In this document: positions 26,412 to 36,545 of the stretch, in pieces
Layout of the letters: each line of letters opens with the position of its first letter
Numbering within the stretch: the stretch's first letter is position 1
Assembly (NCBI GenBank): GCA_900473205.1
Contig: UCLB01000008.1
Coordinates: 1-64,000, forward strand
Direction: 5' to 3'
DNA length: 64,000 bases
DNA from: Hyphomicrobiales bacterium
GTDB lineage: Bacteria > Pseudomonadota > Alphaproteobacteria > Rhizobiales > Rhizobiaceae
Made by a program: the position numbers and the translations under genes
Notes under the pieces: model-generated
What the model was told of the DNA's origin: nothing
Seen by the model: the letters and a program-made list of their open reading frames with translations, nothing else
Databases searched by the model: none

Positions 26412-27632
26412 GTGAGCGATACGAGAGAGAACAATCAGGCCCCTCAAGGACGTGAAGGCTCAAGTGAGAGCAAGGGCGGCCCGATCATTCCGAAATCTCC
26501 GACCGAGGCTTTGAGACCTGAAAAGGTTCCGGCACCGCCGAAGCGCTCCCGCAAGGCCCACAGCCAGGTGGTGATTTTCCTCAATTTCCTCATGACTTTG
26601 GTGGTTGCCGTCTGCGTGGTTGGCGTTGCGGCCTTCTATTATATGATCAATTCGTTTCACGAGCCGGGCCCGCTGGAGATCAGCAAGACGGTTACGGTTC
26701 GCAACGGCGCGGGTCTTGCCGAAATCGCCAACAATTTGGAACGCGAGGGTGCGATCTCCAATGCGCGTGTCTTCCGCCTGATGGCAGACCGCTACATGAC
26801 GCCAAGCCAGACGCCGAAGCCGGGCGAGTATGAAATCAAAGCCCACACATCCATGAAGGATATTCTGGCGCTGCTGGAATCCGGCAAGTCCATTCTCTAC
26901 ACCGTGTCCATGCCGGAAGGTTTGACGGTCAGGCAGATGTTCGCGCGCCTCGCCTCCGACACGATCCTCGAGGGTGATCTGCCAGCCGAACTGCCAGCCG
27001 AAGGTTCGCTGCGCCCAGACACCTATCCCTTCACGCGCGGCACCAAGCGGGAAGAGGTTGTCAACCAGATGCGCGCCGCCCAGACGCGGTTGATCCAGTC
27101 GATCTGGGAACGTCGAGACCCGGATCTACCGCTCAAGACCATCGAAGAATTCGTCACGTTGGCGTCCATCGTGGAAAAGGAGACTGGCAAGGATGATGAG
27201 CGCGGCCATGTGGCATCGGTCTTCTACAACCGCATGAAAAAGAACATGCGTCTGCAATCCGATCCGACCATCATCTACGGTCTTTTCGGCGGCGAGGGTA
27301 AACCATCCGATCGGCCGATCTACCAGTCCGATTTGCAAAAAGAAACGCCGTTCAACACCTACATCATTCGTGGCCTGCCACCGCACCCGATTGCCAATCC
27401 GGGCCGCGCAGCGCTCGAGGCAACGGCCAATCCCTGGCGGACGGATGATCTCTATTTCGTGGCCGATGGCACCGGTGGCCACACCTTCGCCAAGACGCTG
27501 GACGAGCACAACACCAATGTCCGCCGCTGGCGCAAGATCGAGGCCGAAAAGGCTGCGGCTGGCGGCACGCCGGAAACGGCGGTGGACGGGCAGCCAGGCG
27601 GATCGCAAGCCGAGAAGCCAACAGGAAATTGA
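26412..27632 (+). CDS. mltG: endolytic murein transglycosylase MltG
   Basis: Inner-membrane lytic transglycosylase that cuts nascent glycan strands. The 406-residue protein has a Pro/Lys-rich cytoplasmic N-terminus, one membrane helix at about 53-79, a LysM-like region (VTVRNGAGLAEIANNL), and the YceG domain with catalytic Glu255 in LASIVEKETG, followed by SVFYNRMKKNMRLQSDPTI and GLPPHPIANPG. The GTG start at 26412 has AAGGA before it. A Gly/Pro/Glu-rich tail ends the protein. Position between fabF and yicC-gmk is the usual alphaproteobacterial order. Confidence 0.95.
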   Translation: MSDTRENNQAPQGREGSSESKGGPIIPKSPTEALRPEKVPAPPKRSRKAHSQVVIFLNFLMTLVVAVCVVGVAAFYYMINSFHEPGPLEISKTVTVRNGAGLAEIANNLEREGAISNARVFRLMADRYMTPSQTPKPGEYEIKAHTSMKDILALLESGKSILYTVSMPEGLTVRQMFARLASDTILEGDLPAELPAEGSLRPDTYPFTRGTKREEVVNQMRAAQTRLIQSIWERRDPDLPLKTIEEFVTLASIVEKETGKDDERGHVASVFYNRMKKNMRLQSDPTIIYGLFGGEGKPSDRPIYQSDLQKETPFNTYIIRGLPPHPIANPGRAALEATANPWRTDDLYFVADGTGGHTFAKTLDEHNTNVRRWRKIEAEKAAAGGTPETAVDGQPGGSQAEKPTGN

Positions 27633-27641
27633 TATTTATGC

Positions 27642-27674
27642 CCACTGCCGCCCTAAAGCGGCAGTGGTTGTTTC
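27642..27674 (+). terminator. hairpin between mltG and yicC
   Basis: CCACTGCCGC and GCGGCAGTGG form a perfect 10-bp stem with a 6-base loop, followed by TTGTTTC. It begins 9 bases after the mltG stop. The imperfect T tract suggests partial termination ahead of yicC. Confidence 0.6.
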
Positions 27675-27688
27675 AGGGGGTATATTTC

Positions 27689-28576
27689 ATGACATTGCAA
27701 TCCATGACGGGTTTTGCCCGCAGCGAAGGTTCGTGCGGACGCTACCGCTGGGCGTGGGAGCTTCGCTCCGTCAACGGTAAGGGACTTGATCTGCGTCTGC
27801 GCCTGCCGGCTGGCATGGAGGCGCTGGAGACGGAGCTGCGCGACATCGCTGCCAAAAGCCTCTCTCGTGGAAATATTCAGGCTGGTCTCAGCCTGTCTGC
27901 TTCCGAAACCAAGATGGAAGCCGTCGTCAACCGCGATGCGCTGGATGCCGTTCTGGCCCTGAAGCGTGATCTGGGTGACGCCGTGAGCGACGCACCGCTG
28001 AGCTTCGATACGTTGCTCTCCGTGCGCGGACTGGTGGAGTTTCGCGAGCCGGAAGAGGCCGCTGACGAGCAGGACGCGCGCAACCGGGATATCGTCGAGG
28101 GCTTTGGTGCAGCTATTTCAGCGCTGAAGGCAATGCGTGAGCGTGAGGGGGCCTCTCTGTTCACCATTCTCTCAGGCCACATCGACAAGATCGAGCAACT
28201 AACACGCATCATCGAGGCCGATCCATCGCGACAGCCGGAGCAGATCAGGGCGCGACTGGCGGCCCAGATTGCTTTGATTGGTGACGGCAATGCCGGGTTG
28301 GACCGGGATCGCCTTCATGCCGAGGCGGTGCTGCTGGCCACCAAGGCGGATTTGCGCGAAGAAATCGACCGACTGATCGGCCATGTGGCCGCGGCGCGGG
28401 AGCTTTTGGACAGCGGTGTGCCGGTTGGGCGCAAGCTGGATTTTCTTGCACAGGAATTTAACCGTGAGTCGAATACAATCTGTTCCAAATCCAACGCCAG
28501 TGCTGTAACCGCTGCTGGTATCGAATTGAAAGTGGTGATCGATCAATTCCGCGAACAGGTCCAAAATCTGGAGTAG
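27689..28576 (+). CDS. yicC: YicC/YloC-family endoribonuclease
   Basis: A 295-residue protein of the YicC family, whose E. coli member is an endoribonuclease involved in small-RNA turnover. The start [14 protein letters not shown] and the middle [15 protein letters not shown] are family signatures, as is the C-terminus [25 protein letters not shown] 27689 is preceded by CAGGGGG; 20 residues of open frame before it overlap the terminator-like hairpin and are not translated in my reading. It lies 4 bases before gmk, so the two are co-transcribed, the standard arrangement. Confidence 0.92.
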   Translation: MTLQSMTGFARSEGSCGRYRWAWELRSVNGKGLDLRLRLPAGMEALETELRDIAAKSLSRGNIQAGLSLSASETKMEAVVNRDALDAVLALKRDLGDAVSDAPLSFDTLLSVRGLVEFREPEEAADEQDARNRDIVEGFGAAISALKAMREREGASLFTILSGHIDKIEQLTRIIEADPSRQPEQIRARLAAQIALIGDGNAGLDRDRLHAEAVLLATKADLREEIDRLIGHVAAARELLDSGVPVGRKLDFLAQEFNRESNTICSKSNASAVTAAGIELKVVIDQFREQVQNLE

Positions 28577-28580
28577 ACCC

Positions 28581-29252
28581 ATGGCGTCAGCCAGCATTCA
28601 ACCCGTCCATATCGCCCGTAGAGGCTTGATGCTGGTCATTTCTTCGCCATCCGGTGCTGGCAAGTCCACCATTGCCCGCAATCTGCTGGAGAAAGACAAG
28701 AATATCAGCCTGTCCGTCAGCGTCACGACCCGCGCGCGTCGCCAGAGCGAGATCGACGGCATCCACTACCACTTCATCTCTAAGCGCGATTTCGAGCGGA
28801 TGCGCGAAGGCGAAGAGTTGCTGGAATGGGCCGAGGTGCACGGCAACTACTACGGCACACCCCGCGAACCTGTCGAAAAGGCCATGGCCGAAGGCAAGGA
28901 CATGCTGTTCGACATCGACTGGCAGGGCGCCGAGCAGCTTCAGGACAAGATGAAGGCGGATGTCGTCTCCATCTTCATCCTGCCGCCGACCATGACAGAA
29001 CTGCAATCGCGTCTCCACCGCCGCGCGGAAGACACAGAAGAGGTCATCCAGACGCGCCTTGCCAATTCACGCTCGGAAATAGAGCATTGGCGCGACTATG
29101 ATTACGTCATCCTCAATGACGACCTCCAGGCCGCATTCGAAGCCATCGAAGCCATCGTCAAGGCAGAGCGCGTCCGCCGCGACCGCCGCCACGGCATGTT
29201 CGATTTCGTAAGAGATTTGTTGCAGGAAGAGCCTACGCTTCCGGGGCGCTAA
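28581..29252 (+). CDS. gmk: guanylate kinase
   Basis: Phosphorylates GMP to GDP in the cytoplasm. The 223-residue product has the P-loop SPSGAGKST with Lys28, the GMP-binding region [19 protein letters not shown] and ISKRDFERM, and the lid ([23 protein letters not shown]). The first 15 residues are a non-conserved extension. It is the last gene of the mltG-yicC-gmk group; vapBC begins 73 bases later with its own control region. Confidence 0.97.
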   Translation: MASASIQPVHIARRGLMLVISSPSGAGKSTIARNLLEKDKNISLSVSVTTRARRQSEIDGIHYHFISKRDFERMREGEELLEWAEVHGNYYGTPREPVEKAMAEGKDMLFDIDWQGAEQLQDKMKADVVSIFILPPTMTELQSRLHRRAEDTEEVIQTRLANSRSEIEHWRDYDYVILNDDLQAAFEAIEAIVKAERVRRDRRHGMFDFVRDLLQEEPTLPGR

Positions 29253-29295
29253 TCCCGCAACGGCATCTTGAATTTTTCGCATTGGACAGATACGT

Positions 29296-29312
29296 ATATC
29301 CAAAATGGATAT
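29296..29312. promoter_or_regulatory. candidate VapB operator
   Basis: ATATCC and GGATAT form a perfect 6-bp inverted repeat around AAAAT, 14 bases before the chosen vapB start. VapB-VapC complexes repress their own promoters through such repeats. A weak promoter may precede it (TTGAAT at 29269 with an AT-rich TACGTATAT about 17 bases on). Confidence 0.5.
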
Positions 29313-29325
29313 GCGGAGCGGTTTC

Positions 29326-29559
29326 ATGACGACCTCAACGGTTTTCCTCAGCAACAAAAGTCAGGCTGTGCGTCTTCCAAAGGCCGTTGCTTTTCCAGAA
29401 GACGTTCATCAGGTGGACATCCTCAAAATAGGTCGCACACGTGTCATCGTTCCTCACGGTAGGCGGTGGGACGACTTGTTTGCGGATGGTCCGCGCGCCA
29501 GTGACGATTTTCTGGTAGATCGCGAGCAGCCGGTGGGCGAGGAGCGCGAGCCCTTCTGA
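29326..29559 (+). CDS. vapB: VapB-type antitoxin (AbrB-like)
   Basis: A 77-residue antitoxin. The N-terminal swapped-hairpin DNA-binding fold reads STVFLSNKSQAVRLPKAVAFPEDVHQVDILKIGRTRVIVPHG, the VapB/SpoVT pattern; the C-terminal half (WDDLFADGPRASDDFLVDREQP) is the flexible part that blocks the toxin. ATG 29326 has GGAG 8 bases upstream; two earlier in-frame ATGs overlap the operator-like repeat. Its stop overlaps the vapC start by one base. Confidence 0.9.
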   Translation: MTTSTVFLSNKSQAVRLPKAVAFPEDVHQVDILKIGRTRVIVPHGRRWDDLFADGPRASDDFLVDREQPVGEEREPF

Positions 29560-29957
29560 TGCTCACATATATGCTCGACACCAATATCTGTATTTATGTG
29601 ATGAAAACCTACCCGCCTGAGCTTCGTGATAAGTTCAACGCGATGGCAGAGCAACTCTGCATATCCAGTATCACGCTTGGAGAACTCCACTACGGCGCTG
29701 AGAAATCAGCACGGCGAAATGAAAATCTGCTCGCGATAGAGAACTTCGTCGCAAGGCTCGACGTCCTTCCCTTTGCCGACAAGGCTGCGGCGCATTATGG
29801 ACAGATCAGAGCGGAGTTAACGCGTGCAGGAACACCTTGCGGTGTGCACGATATGCAAATTGGCGGCCACGCGCGCAGCGAAGGACTTATTGTGGTGACC
29901 AACAATATGCGCGAATTCGTCAGGATGCCGGGGCTGCGTGTGGAGAATTGGGTTTAA
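29559..29957 (+). CDS. vapC: VapC-type PIN-domain toxin
   Basis: A 132-residue PIN ribonuclease. Acidic metal ligands are Asp7 (MLDTNICIY), Glu42 (TLGELHYGAEKS) and Asp98 (GVHDMQIGGHA); Asn115-Asn116 in VVTNNMREF complete the usual TNN motif. The common NDxxIAAHA motif reads HDMQIGGHA, a mild deviation, but the acidic residue is kept, so the nuclease should be active. Family members cleave tRNA or rRNA. It is translationally coupled to vapB and ends 10 bases from the convergent rsmA. Confidence 0.92.
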   Translation: MLTYMLDTNICIYVMKTYPPELRDKFNAMAEQLCISSITLGELHYGAEKSARRNENLLAIENFVARLDVLPFADKAAAHYGQIRAELTRAGTPCGVHDMQIGGHARSEGLIVVTNNMREFVRMPGLRVENWV

Positions 29958-29966
29958 CCACTCAGG

Positions 29967-30800
29967 TTAAGCCAGCGAATTCGCCAGCCGAACAAACTCT
30001 TCCACCGACAAAGTCTCGGCCCGGCGTGTCGGATCGATACCTGCCTTTTCCAGAAGCGCTTCACCACCGATGGATTTCACACTCTGGCGCAGCATCTTGC
30101 GGCGCTGGCCGAAGGCGGCTTCGGTGACTTTTTCGAGGGTGGCCACATCGCACGGCAATGGCCTGTCTTTTGGCAGAAGATGCACGACCGTCGAGGTCAC
30201 TTTTGGCGGTGGGCTGAAGGCTTGGGGCGGGACGTCGAAAGCCATTTCCGGCACCGTACGCCAGCCTGCCAGTACGCCGAGGCGACCGTAATGATTATCG
30301 CCTTCTTCCGCCACGATGCGCTGACCGACTTCCTTCTGGAACATCAGTGTCAGCGACAGCCAGAAGGGCGGCCACTGCTTGGGCAGCAGCCAGTTGACCA
30401 GCAATTGCGTTCCTACATTGTAGGGAAGGTTTGCGATAATGCGGACCGGCTCGCCTTGTGTTACCATGGTCTCGAAATCGGTCTTCAGCGCATCGCCTTC
30501 GATGACCTCAAGACGCTCGGGATAGTGAGCAGCGATCTCGGCCAGAGCGGGGAGGCAACGGCTGTCGCGTTCGACGGCAATGACTTTCTTCGCACCCAGC
30601 GATAGGATGGCGCGTGTGAGGCCGCCGGGGCCGGGGCCGACCTCGAATACGGTGACGCCTTCCAGAGGGCCAGCCGTGCGGGCAATCTTCTGCGTCAGGT
30701 TCAGGTCGAGCAGGAAGTTCTGGCCGAGCGATTTCTTTGCATCGAGCCCGTGGCGCTGGATGACATCGCGCAGCGGCGGAAGACCATCAATGGCTGCCAT
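29967..30800 (-). CDS. rsmA: 16S rRNA dimethyladenosine transferase
   Basis: SAM-dependent enzyme (KsgA) dimethylating two adjacent adenines in the 3' helix of 16S rRNA during 30S maturation. The 277-residue protein shows [13 protein letters not shown], the SAM motif [15 protein letters not shown], the acidic loop IEGDALK and the catalytic [11 protein letters not shown]. The start codon overlaps the pdxA stop by one base (TAATG-type), so it is the last gene of the lptF-lptG-lptD-surA-pdxA-rsmA cluster, a classic arrangement. Confidence 0.97.
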   Translation of the reverse strand: MAAIDGLPPLRDVIQRHGLDAKKSLGQNFLLDLNLTQKIARTAGPLEGVTVFEVGPGPGGLTRAILSLGAKKVIAVERDSRCLPALAEIAAHYPERLEVIEGDALKTDFETMVTQGEPVRIIANLPYNVGTQLLVNWLLPKQWPPFWLSLTLMFQKEVGQRIVAEEGDNHYGRLGVLAGWRTVPEMAFDVPPQAFSPPPKVTSTVVHLLPKDRPLPCDVATLEKVTEAAFGQRRKMLRQSVKSIGGEALLEKAGIDPTRRAETLSVEEFVRLANSLA

Positions 30801-31834
30801 TATGCGGCCGCCTGACGGGCTGCTATATCGGCTGCCATTCTCAGAGCTGCGACAAGGCTCGATTCATTAGCGATGCCCTGACCTGCGATGCCGAAGGCGG
30901 TGCCGTGATCAGGAGATGTGCGGATGAAAGGTAGGCCAAGCGTAACGTTGACGGAATCGTCAAAGCCGAGAGCCTTCGCAGGTATCAGCGCCTGATCATG
31001 ATACATGCACACGGCCACATCATAGCGCTTGCGTGCGGCATCATGGAACATCGTGTCGGCGGGCAGGGGGCCGAAGGCATCAATGCCGTCCTTGCGAAGC
31101 TGGATGGTCGCGGGATGAATGATATCGCGATCCTCAGTGCCGATAGCACCGTCTTCGCCCGAATGCGGGTTCAAACCCGCTACGGCAAGGCGAGGGGCCT
31201 CGATACCGAATTTGTCTTTGAGATCGGCAGCGACGATGCGGCAGGTTTCGATGATGAGCTCTTCTGAAAGCGCGCCGGGAATGTCCTTGACCGGAATATG
31301 GATCGTCACGGGTACCACCCGCAGCTTCGGCCCGGCGATCATCATCACCGGCTTGACCGTCTGGCCTGTCAGCTTGCTGGCAAGGTCCGCCAGAAACTCG
31401 GTATGGCCGGGAAAACCGAAGCCAGCCTCGTAGAGAACCGACTTGGCGATCGGATTGGTAACGACCGCTGCCGTTCTTTTTTCAACGGTTAGCGAAACAG
31501 CCGTTTCGATAGCCTTGATGGTAGCCAGTGCCGCGCCGACATGCGGTTGTCCGGCCTGTACCTCGAAACCGACAGGAATGGAAAGCATGGGCAGCGCATC
31601 CGGGAAAACGGACAACGCCTGCTCCGGCTCGCAGACTTTCATATCGATTGCGATCCCGAGGAGATTGGCGCGGCTTGTAATGACATCCGGATCTCCGATC
31701 AAAATGAAAGGAGGTAGGCCGAGTTCCCGGCGCTTTGCCCAGGCGGTAATCGCGATATCGGGACCGATCCCGGCAGGATCGCCCTGGGTGAGGGCGAGAG
31801 GCAGTTGTGGCAGGGTCACGAAATCGGCTTTCAC
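30800..31834 (-). CDS. pdxA: 4-hydroxythreonine-4-phosphate dehydrogenase
   Basis: NAD-dependent, metal-requiring enzyme of the DXP-dependent vitamin B6 pathway. The 344-residue product starts [17 protein letters not shown], the PdxA signature, and has the metal ligand regions [19 protein letters not shown] and [13 protein letters not shown], plus [12 protein letters not shown] near the end. It lies one base after the surA-like stop and overlaps rsmA by one base, so translation of the three genes is coupled. Confidence 0.97.
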   Translation of the reverse strand: MKADFVTLPQLPLALTQGDPAGIGPDIAITAWAKRRELGLPPFILIGDPDVITSRANLLGIAIDMKVCEPEQALSVFPDALPMLSIPVGFEVQAGQPHVGAALATIKAIETAVSLTVEKRTAAVVTNPIAKSVLYEAGFGFPGHTEFLADLASKLTGQTVKPVMMIAGPKLRVVPVTIHIPVKDIPGALSEELIIETCRIVAADLKDKFGIEAPRLAVAGLNPHSGEDGAIGTEDRDIIHPATIQLRKDGIDAFGPLPADTMFHDAARKRYDVAVCMYHDQALIPAKALGFDDSVNVTLGLPFIRTSPDHGTAFGIAGQGIANESSLVAALRMAADIAARQAAA

Positions 31835-31835
31835 A

Positions 31836-32780
31836 TCAGGTGCTGGTGATCTGGGCTTTCTTCCGCAGCTCTTCCAGGTATTTCTTTTCGTTCGGGTTCT
31901 CGCCCTTTTCGGCCTTCGTCAGGTCTTCTGCGCGGAACACGACTTCAGCAGCGTAATCATCTGATACCTGCTGTTTCTTGCAGATGGCAAGGTATTCGAC
32001 ACCCTTCTCAGTCACACGCGTTCCGGTGGTGCCACCTTCGGAGGTCTTTTCGACAAGCGGCTTCCAATCCGGCGGCAGTTCCGGCTCCAGAATGCGGCCG
32101 AGATCCTTGATGGAAACATCGAGCATGGTGGCTGCAAAAGTCTTTGCCTGCTCACATCCAGGATAGCGCTTGCGCGATGCCTCGGCTTCAGCCTTCCGCT
32201 TGCCGGTGATGGCATTGCGCTTCGCTTCGGGAATGACGAAGATGACCTGTTGTAGGAAATACTCAGTGGTCACCGGCTTTTTTCCGGTCTCTTTGAGGCG
32301 TGTGACGAAATCCTGCGTGGACATCTTGTTGCGACCGCCGTAGCGCGCATTGACCAGACGTGGCCAGCTCATCTGGATGGCGATAAAGGATTTGAAGTGT
32401 TCCGCACCGACGCCAGCCTGCGCCAGAACCTTGGTCAGCTGATCGGTGGACATCTTGTTCGTGGCGGCAAAACGCGCGAAGGACGCATCGACATCCGACG
32501 TGCTGACCGACATTTTGACGCGGGCGATTTCCTCGCGCTTCAGCGCTTCATCGATCAGCTGCTCGCGCGCCTTGTCGTTGAGGTTGCCGGACTGGCGCTG
32601 CAATTTCAAAAAGGCGACGCGCCGTGCAATGTCGTCACTGGTAATCGGCGTCTTGTTGACCACGACCTTGACCGCGTTTGCTGCAAAGGCCTGATGGGCT
32701 GGCAGCGCGATGACCATGGGAACTGCGAAAATCGCAAAGGCGAATGCTACACTGCGCAACGCCGTCTTTCCGAAATTCAT
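31836..32780 (-). CDS. surA: SurA-like periplasmic chaperone (divergent or lost parvulin domain)
   Basis: A 314-residue exported protein: signal peptide with basic start and hydrophobic core to about residue 33 (PAHQAFA before ANAVK), then the SurA N-terminal chaperone domain ([37 protein letters not shown]). E. coli SurA has 428 residues and two parvulin domains; here the second half only vaguely resembles one ([38 protein letters not shown]). Position between lptD and pdxA is the conserved surA locus, so assembly of outer-membrane proteins, including LptD, is the likely role. Confidence 0.83.
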   Translation of the reverse strand: MNFGKTALRSVAFAFAIFAVPMVIALPAHQAFAANAVKVVVNKTPITSDDIARRVAFLKLQRQSGNLNDKAREQLIDEALKREEIARVKMSVSTSDVDASFARFAATNKMSTDQLTKVLAQAGVGAEHFKSFIAIQMSWPRLVNARYGGRNKMSTQDFVTRLKETGKKPVTTEYFLQQVIFVIPEAKRNAITGKRKAEAEASRKRYPGCEQAKTFAATMLDVSIKDLGRILEPELPPDWKPLVEKTSEGGTTGTRVTEKGVEYLAICKKQQVSDDYAAEVVFRAEDLTKAEKGENPNEKKYLEELRKKAQITST

Positions 32781-33042
32781 CCTGTTCTCTCCCTGTCGAC
32801 AAGTCGTTTGACCAAACAGCCACGACTTTGTTTTTCGAACATCTCACCATATCGGATGAAGCGGATAATGCCGCTCGTCAACCGATAAAGTTACGTTTTG
32901 TTACAGTTTAACCGTGAACGCGCCCGTATATATCATTGGAACAAATAAAACGGCAATCGCTCGTGCGGGCGAACACTGCAGATATGTTGCGGCAAAACGG
33001 TGGCGTAGCGCAAACTCTGCCGATCACGCCGGGTAAAATGAC

Positions 33043-33068
33043 AACGGCGGAGTTTTCACCCCGCCGTT
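33043..33068 (-). terminator. hairpin after lptD
   Basis: AACGGCGG and CCGCCGTT form an 8-bp stem with a 10-base loop that starts 8 bases after the lptD stop; TTTTA lies shortly beyond on the minus strand. It probably reduces read-through from lptD into the surA-pdxA-rsmA part. The remaining 260 bases before surA show no gene and should carry its promoter. Confidence 0.55.
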
Positions 33069-33075
33069 ACTAAGA

Positions 33076-35457
33076 TTAGAAATTGTTCGGCTTCCAGCCA
33101 ATTTCCGCATCATCCCAATCCGTACCGGCAGAACCGACGCTTATGTCGCCAAGGGTTCTGAAGGCGAGGCGGGCATTGATCGACCAGTCATTCGCGGATT
33201 CGCGCACCGAGTTGATGTTGCCTTCATCCGAATAGCTGACGGTGAAGATCGTGCACTCATCCTGATACAGAATGCCAATGCGGCGTTCGCTAGAGAACTT
33301 GTTGTTCAGATCGTAGTTGATTGCCCCGAACAGCGACCAGTTGTCATCCAAACGCAGCTTGCCGGATGTCTGAATGATGTCGCGCTTTCTGTCATAGCCG
33401 TAGTCCGGCTGTGCTTCGACCTGCGTGTAGCTGACCTTACCGGAAACGCGGTTGCCGTTGTAAGCGACTGCCGTTTCGGAGCGGTTGATTTCGAAATTGT
33501 CCTTGTCCAACCGCAGGCTTGACGACAGCGAAAGGCCGATCGGTGCATCGATGGCTGCCATAGCAACGTAATCCGAGCGGTCGGTTTCCAGACCCGAGTC
33601 GGCACCGACATTGACCAGATCATTGGAGGCGAAGGAGTTTTCGCCTGCAAGATGGTAGGACTGGCCAGCAACGGCGCGAACGCCATAACCATTATCGAAC
33701 GTGCCGTTGTAACGCACACCGATATTGGCGCGTGTACCGCCTTCAATGCGGTCGAAGCCAGAGAACTTATCGCGTTCGAACAGGTTTGTGGCATCAAACA
33801 CGAAGGCCTGAGCATCTTCGTTGGGAATTTCACCGGCATAAGATTCGTTCGGGCGAACGAAAATCTGCGCGATAGGCTCGATCACATGGTTGCTGTGCTG
33901 TGCCGTAAACAGGATTGGATAGCGAGCTTCCAAGCCAAGCGTCGCCATGCCGCGCATGCTTGCGTCGTCATTGATGGAACTGTTGTAGCCGTAAAGCGAC
34001 CCGCCTGACGTAAAGCTGTTTGCGGACATATCTGTCCACAGAGCATCTCCACGCGCAGCGAGAAGAGGAGTCAGCAAGAGACCGCTGTCAAACGTAAACG
34101 TGCGCTTCCATTCCGCCTCGGTGGAAAGGCGCGTGTACGTGCCTTCAAGACCATTGAAACGAACAGAATCACCCAGATTGTAGGCGTCCTGAGTGCGGCG
34201 CGTCAGGCTGGTGAAGTTCGTCGTCAGCGAAAGCTCGCCGCCATAGACGGGATCGGGCAGGAAGTAACGATAATCGACGGCGGGATGAACAATCGCCTGC
34301 TTACGCTCTTCGATTTCCGAATCGTCGTTGTCCTGAACGTTGAAGTAATAGGCATTGGCATCGAAGTTGTTACGCTCGCCGAGACCATTCAGATAAAGCT
34401 TGTTTGTCTGCACGTCGCTCTTATAGCCCTTGAGGCCGTAAGTGCGTGAGAAGTTGTTGTCGGTCTGGACCATGGCGTCCCAGCCGAATGTCCAGCGCGG
34501 ATTTATCTTGAACTCAGCCTTGGAGGCGATCATGGCGCGCGTGTCGTTCAGCGCATCGCTGGTGCCCGGGTCGAAATCCTGCGGGTTCATCTGGTTGATG
34601 CCAGCTGCACGCAATGTATGCGATCCGGATTCGAAACGCTGGCGCAACTCACCTTCGAGCAGCAGACCCTGAGAGGTATAGTAGGTTGGTGTGACGGTTA
34701 CGTCGGACGTGTCCGACAGGACCTGGAAATAGGGAACGCCGATGCCGAAACCGAGATTGTCGGTAATGCTCATCTGCGGGAAGAGGAAGCCGGACTTACG
34801 CTTTACCGTATTGTCTGGAACCGTGATGAACGGCAGATAGGCGATGGACTTGCCGAAAAGCTCGAAGCGGGCTTTTTCCAGACGCACCGTGTGAGTCTTG
34901 CCGTCCTGAATGACGCGTTCGGCCTTCACCTGCCACAAAGGCGGCTTGTCCGGGCGCTCCGCGCAGGGAAGACATGCGGTATAAACGCCGTTGTTCAGAA
35001 TCATGACGTCCTGGGACAGACGTTCGGCGCTTTCGCCTGCAATGCGAGTATTGTCAGTGGTTTCAACGCGAAGCGTGTTGACGAAGCCCTGGCCGAAATC
35101 GTTGGTGACATCCATCTCATCTGCATAGATGCGGTTGCCGCCTGGCTCGATCAATTCGATATTGCCGCGCGCAAGCACACGGCCCGTAGACTGATTATAT
35201 TCGACGCGCTGGGCCACCATGCGGTAGCCGGAATAATGCATGCGCACGCCGCCGGTCGCGATAACGCGCTCCGCGTCACGATTATAGGTCAGTTCATTTG
35301 CTGTAAGCAGGAGTTTTGATTGGTCTTGTGGGTCGCCCACGATGACACCGTCTTCAGCGAAAACGCTGGAAGCGGTTGCCACATATGCGCACACAGCAGC
35401 CCCAGTCAGAAGGGCTGTCGCCAGCCGTCTGATATTCCCGCGGTCAAATACCGCCAC
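33076..35457 (-). CDS. lptD: LPS-assembly protein LptD
   Basis: Outer-membrane beta-barrel that inserts LPS into the outer leaflet. The 793-residue precursor has an N-terminal signal peptide (ALLTGAAVCAYVATASSVFA), an LptA-like jellyroll domain (LLLTANELTYNRDAERVIATGGVRMHYSGYRMVAQRVEYN) and a large barrel ending AEIGWKPNNF with a terminal aromatic residue. Cysteines in YTACLPCAERP and YQDECTIF are candidates for the interdomain disulfides known in E. coli. It overlaps the lptG stop by one base. Confidence 0.95.
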   Translation of the reverse strand: MAVFDRGNIRRLATALLTGAAVCAYVATASSVFAEDGVIVGDPQDQSKLLLTANELTYNRDAERVIATGGVRMHYSGYRMVAQRVEYNQSTGRVLARGNIELIEPGGNRIYADEMDVTNDFGQGFVNTLRVETTDNTRIAGESAERLSQDVMILNNGVYTACLPCAERPDKPPLWQVKAERVIQDGKTHTVRLEKARFELFGKSIAYLPFITVPDNTVKRKSGFLFPQMSITDNLGFGIGVPYFQVLSDTSDVTVTPTYYTSQGLLLEGELRQRFESGSHTLRAAGINQMNPQDFDPGTSDALNDTRAMIASKAEFKINPRWTFGWDAMVQTDNNFSRTYGLKGYKSDVQTNKLYLNGLGERNNFDANAYYFNVQDNDDSEIEERKQAIVHPAVDYRYFLPDPVYGGELSLTTNFTSLTRRTQDAYNLGDSVRFNGLEGTYTRLSTEAEWKRTFTFDSGLLLTPLLAARGDALWTDMSANSFTSGGSLYGYNSSINDDASMRGMATLGLEARYPILFTAQHSNHVIEPIAQIFVRPNESYAGEIPNEDAQAFVFDATNLFERDKFSGFDRIEGGTRANIGVRYNGTFDNGYGVRAVAGQSYHLAGENSFASNDLVNVGADSGLETDRSDYVAMAAIDAPIGLSLSSSLRLDKDNFEINRSETAVAYNGNRVSGKVSYTQVEAQPDYGYDRKRDIIQTSGKLRLDDNWSLFGAINYDLNNKFSSERRIGILYQDECTIFTVSYSDEGNINSVRESANDWSINARLAFRTLGDISVGSAGTDWDDAEIGWKPNNF

Positions 35458-36545
35458 TAGCCGTCCTCCTGATGAAGCAGAATGGTTGCACCCAAAGCCA
35501 ACGCCACGACAACTGGAACCCAGACCGCAACGAAGGGAGGGACAACGCCGCTACTCCCGAATGCCCTTACGAGCACGGTTACTACATAAAGCACGAAGCC
35601 GGAAACGATTCCACCCAGAATCACTGAACGAGACTGTGCAAAACGGCTGAACTTTAATGAAACAGTCGCGGCGATCAAGGTCATCGCCACGAGAAGAAAA
35701 GGCATGGACAGCAGGAAGTGATACTGCGTCTCAAGCGCTTTCGAAGAGATGCCGAAGGACTGCGCGACTTCGATCTTGTGAGAAAGCTCAAAGAAAGCAA
35801 CGGTTTCCGGCTGGGTCATGCGCTCTTGAACGAACTCTTGTCTCAGATTGGTACTGATTCGCGCCGTCGCTTCCCGCGTTGGCACATGGCCCGGCGTGAT
35901 CTCTGCAACGTCGTTAAGAAGCCAGTAACCATCTTCCAACTTAGCCGACTTCGCATCCTGCCGCTTGAGGATATTGCCAGCCTTGTCGAGGTGTATCAGC
36001 ACCACATCCTTGAGCAATGTGCCGTTGTCTTCGAAGCTCTTGGCGCCGATGATCGTGTCCTGGCCGCCGCTGCTCTGGCGCAACCATGGCAGAACCTGCT
36101 GCTGGCGCGATGCACCGCCTTCGTTGCGCCATCCGGCTTCCACGGCAAGCGACTTGCTTTCGCCCCAGGCCGCGATCGGATTGAGGACGGTAATGGAAAG
36201 GATGCCGAGCAGAACCGCGCCGCCGATGAAAGGCAGAATGAACTGCCAAGCGGAAATGCCCGCAGCGCGCGTGACCACCAGTTCATAACGGCGGTTCAGC
36301 GAGATGAGCGTCGTCATGCCCACGAAGAGTGCGATGAAAGGCACCGTCTGCTGAAGGATCAGCGGAAGGCGCAGCGCCGTGAGGCCGAGTGCCGCCGGAA
36401 CGGAATAGCCGGGCAGGCCGGACATGCGTCGTGCCGTCTCACTGAAGTCGGCCAGAAAGATGATTGCGGAGACGCCAAGCAGAAACCAGAAAGTCGTCAT
36501 GGCGTAGCGCTTGAGGAAATAACGGGCGAGGGTGCCGAACATCAT
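35457..36545 (-). CDS. lptG: LPS export permease LptG
   Basis: Inner-membrane permease of the LptB2FG ABC extractor. The 362-residue protein has six hydrophobic helices, three on each side of a periplasmic domain (about residues 120-270). Its start (FGTLARYFLKRYAMTTFWFLLGVSAIIFLADFSE) and the motif RRYELVVTRAAGISAWQFILP are LptF/G hallmarks. The ATG overlaps the lptF stop by four bases, showing translational coupling. LptB is not encoded in the window. Confidence 0.95.
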   Translation of the reverse strand: MMFGTLARYFLKRYAMTTFWFLLGVSAIIFLADFSETARRMSGLPGYSVPAALGLTALRLPLILQQTVPFIALFVGMTTLISLNRRYELVVTRAAGISAWQFILPFIGGAVLLGILSITVLNPIAAWGESKSLAVEAGWRNEGGASRQQQVLPWLRQSSGGQDTIIGAKSFEDNGTLLKDVVLIHLDKAGNILKRQDAKSAKLEDGYWLLNDVAEITPGHVPTREATARISTNLRQEFVQERMTQPETVAFFELSHKIEVAQSFGISSKALETQYHFLLSMPFLLVAMTLIAATVSLKFSRFAQSRSVILGGIVSGFVLYVVTVLVRAFGSSGVVPPFVAVWVPVVVALALGATILLHQEDG

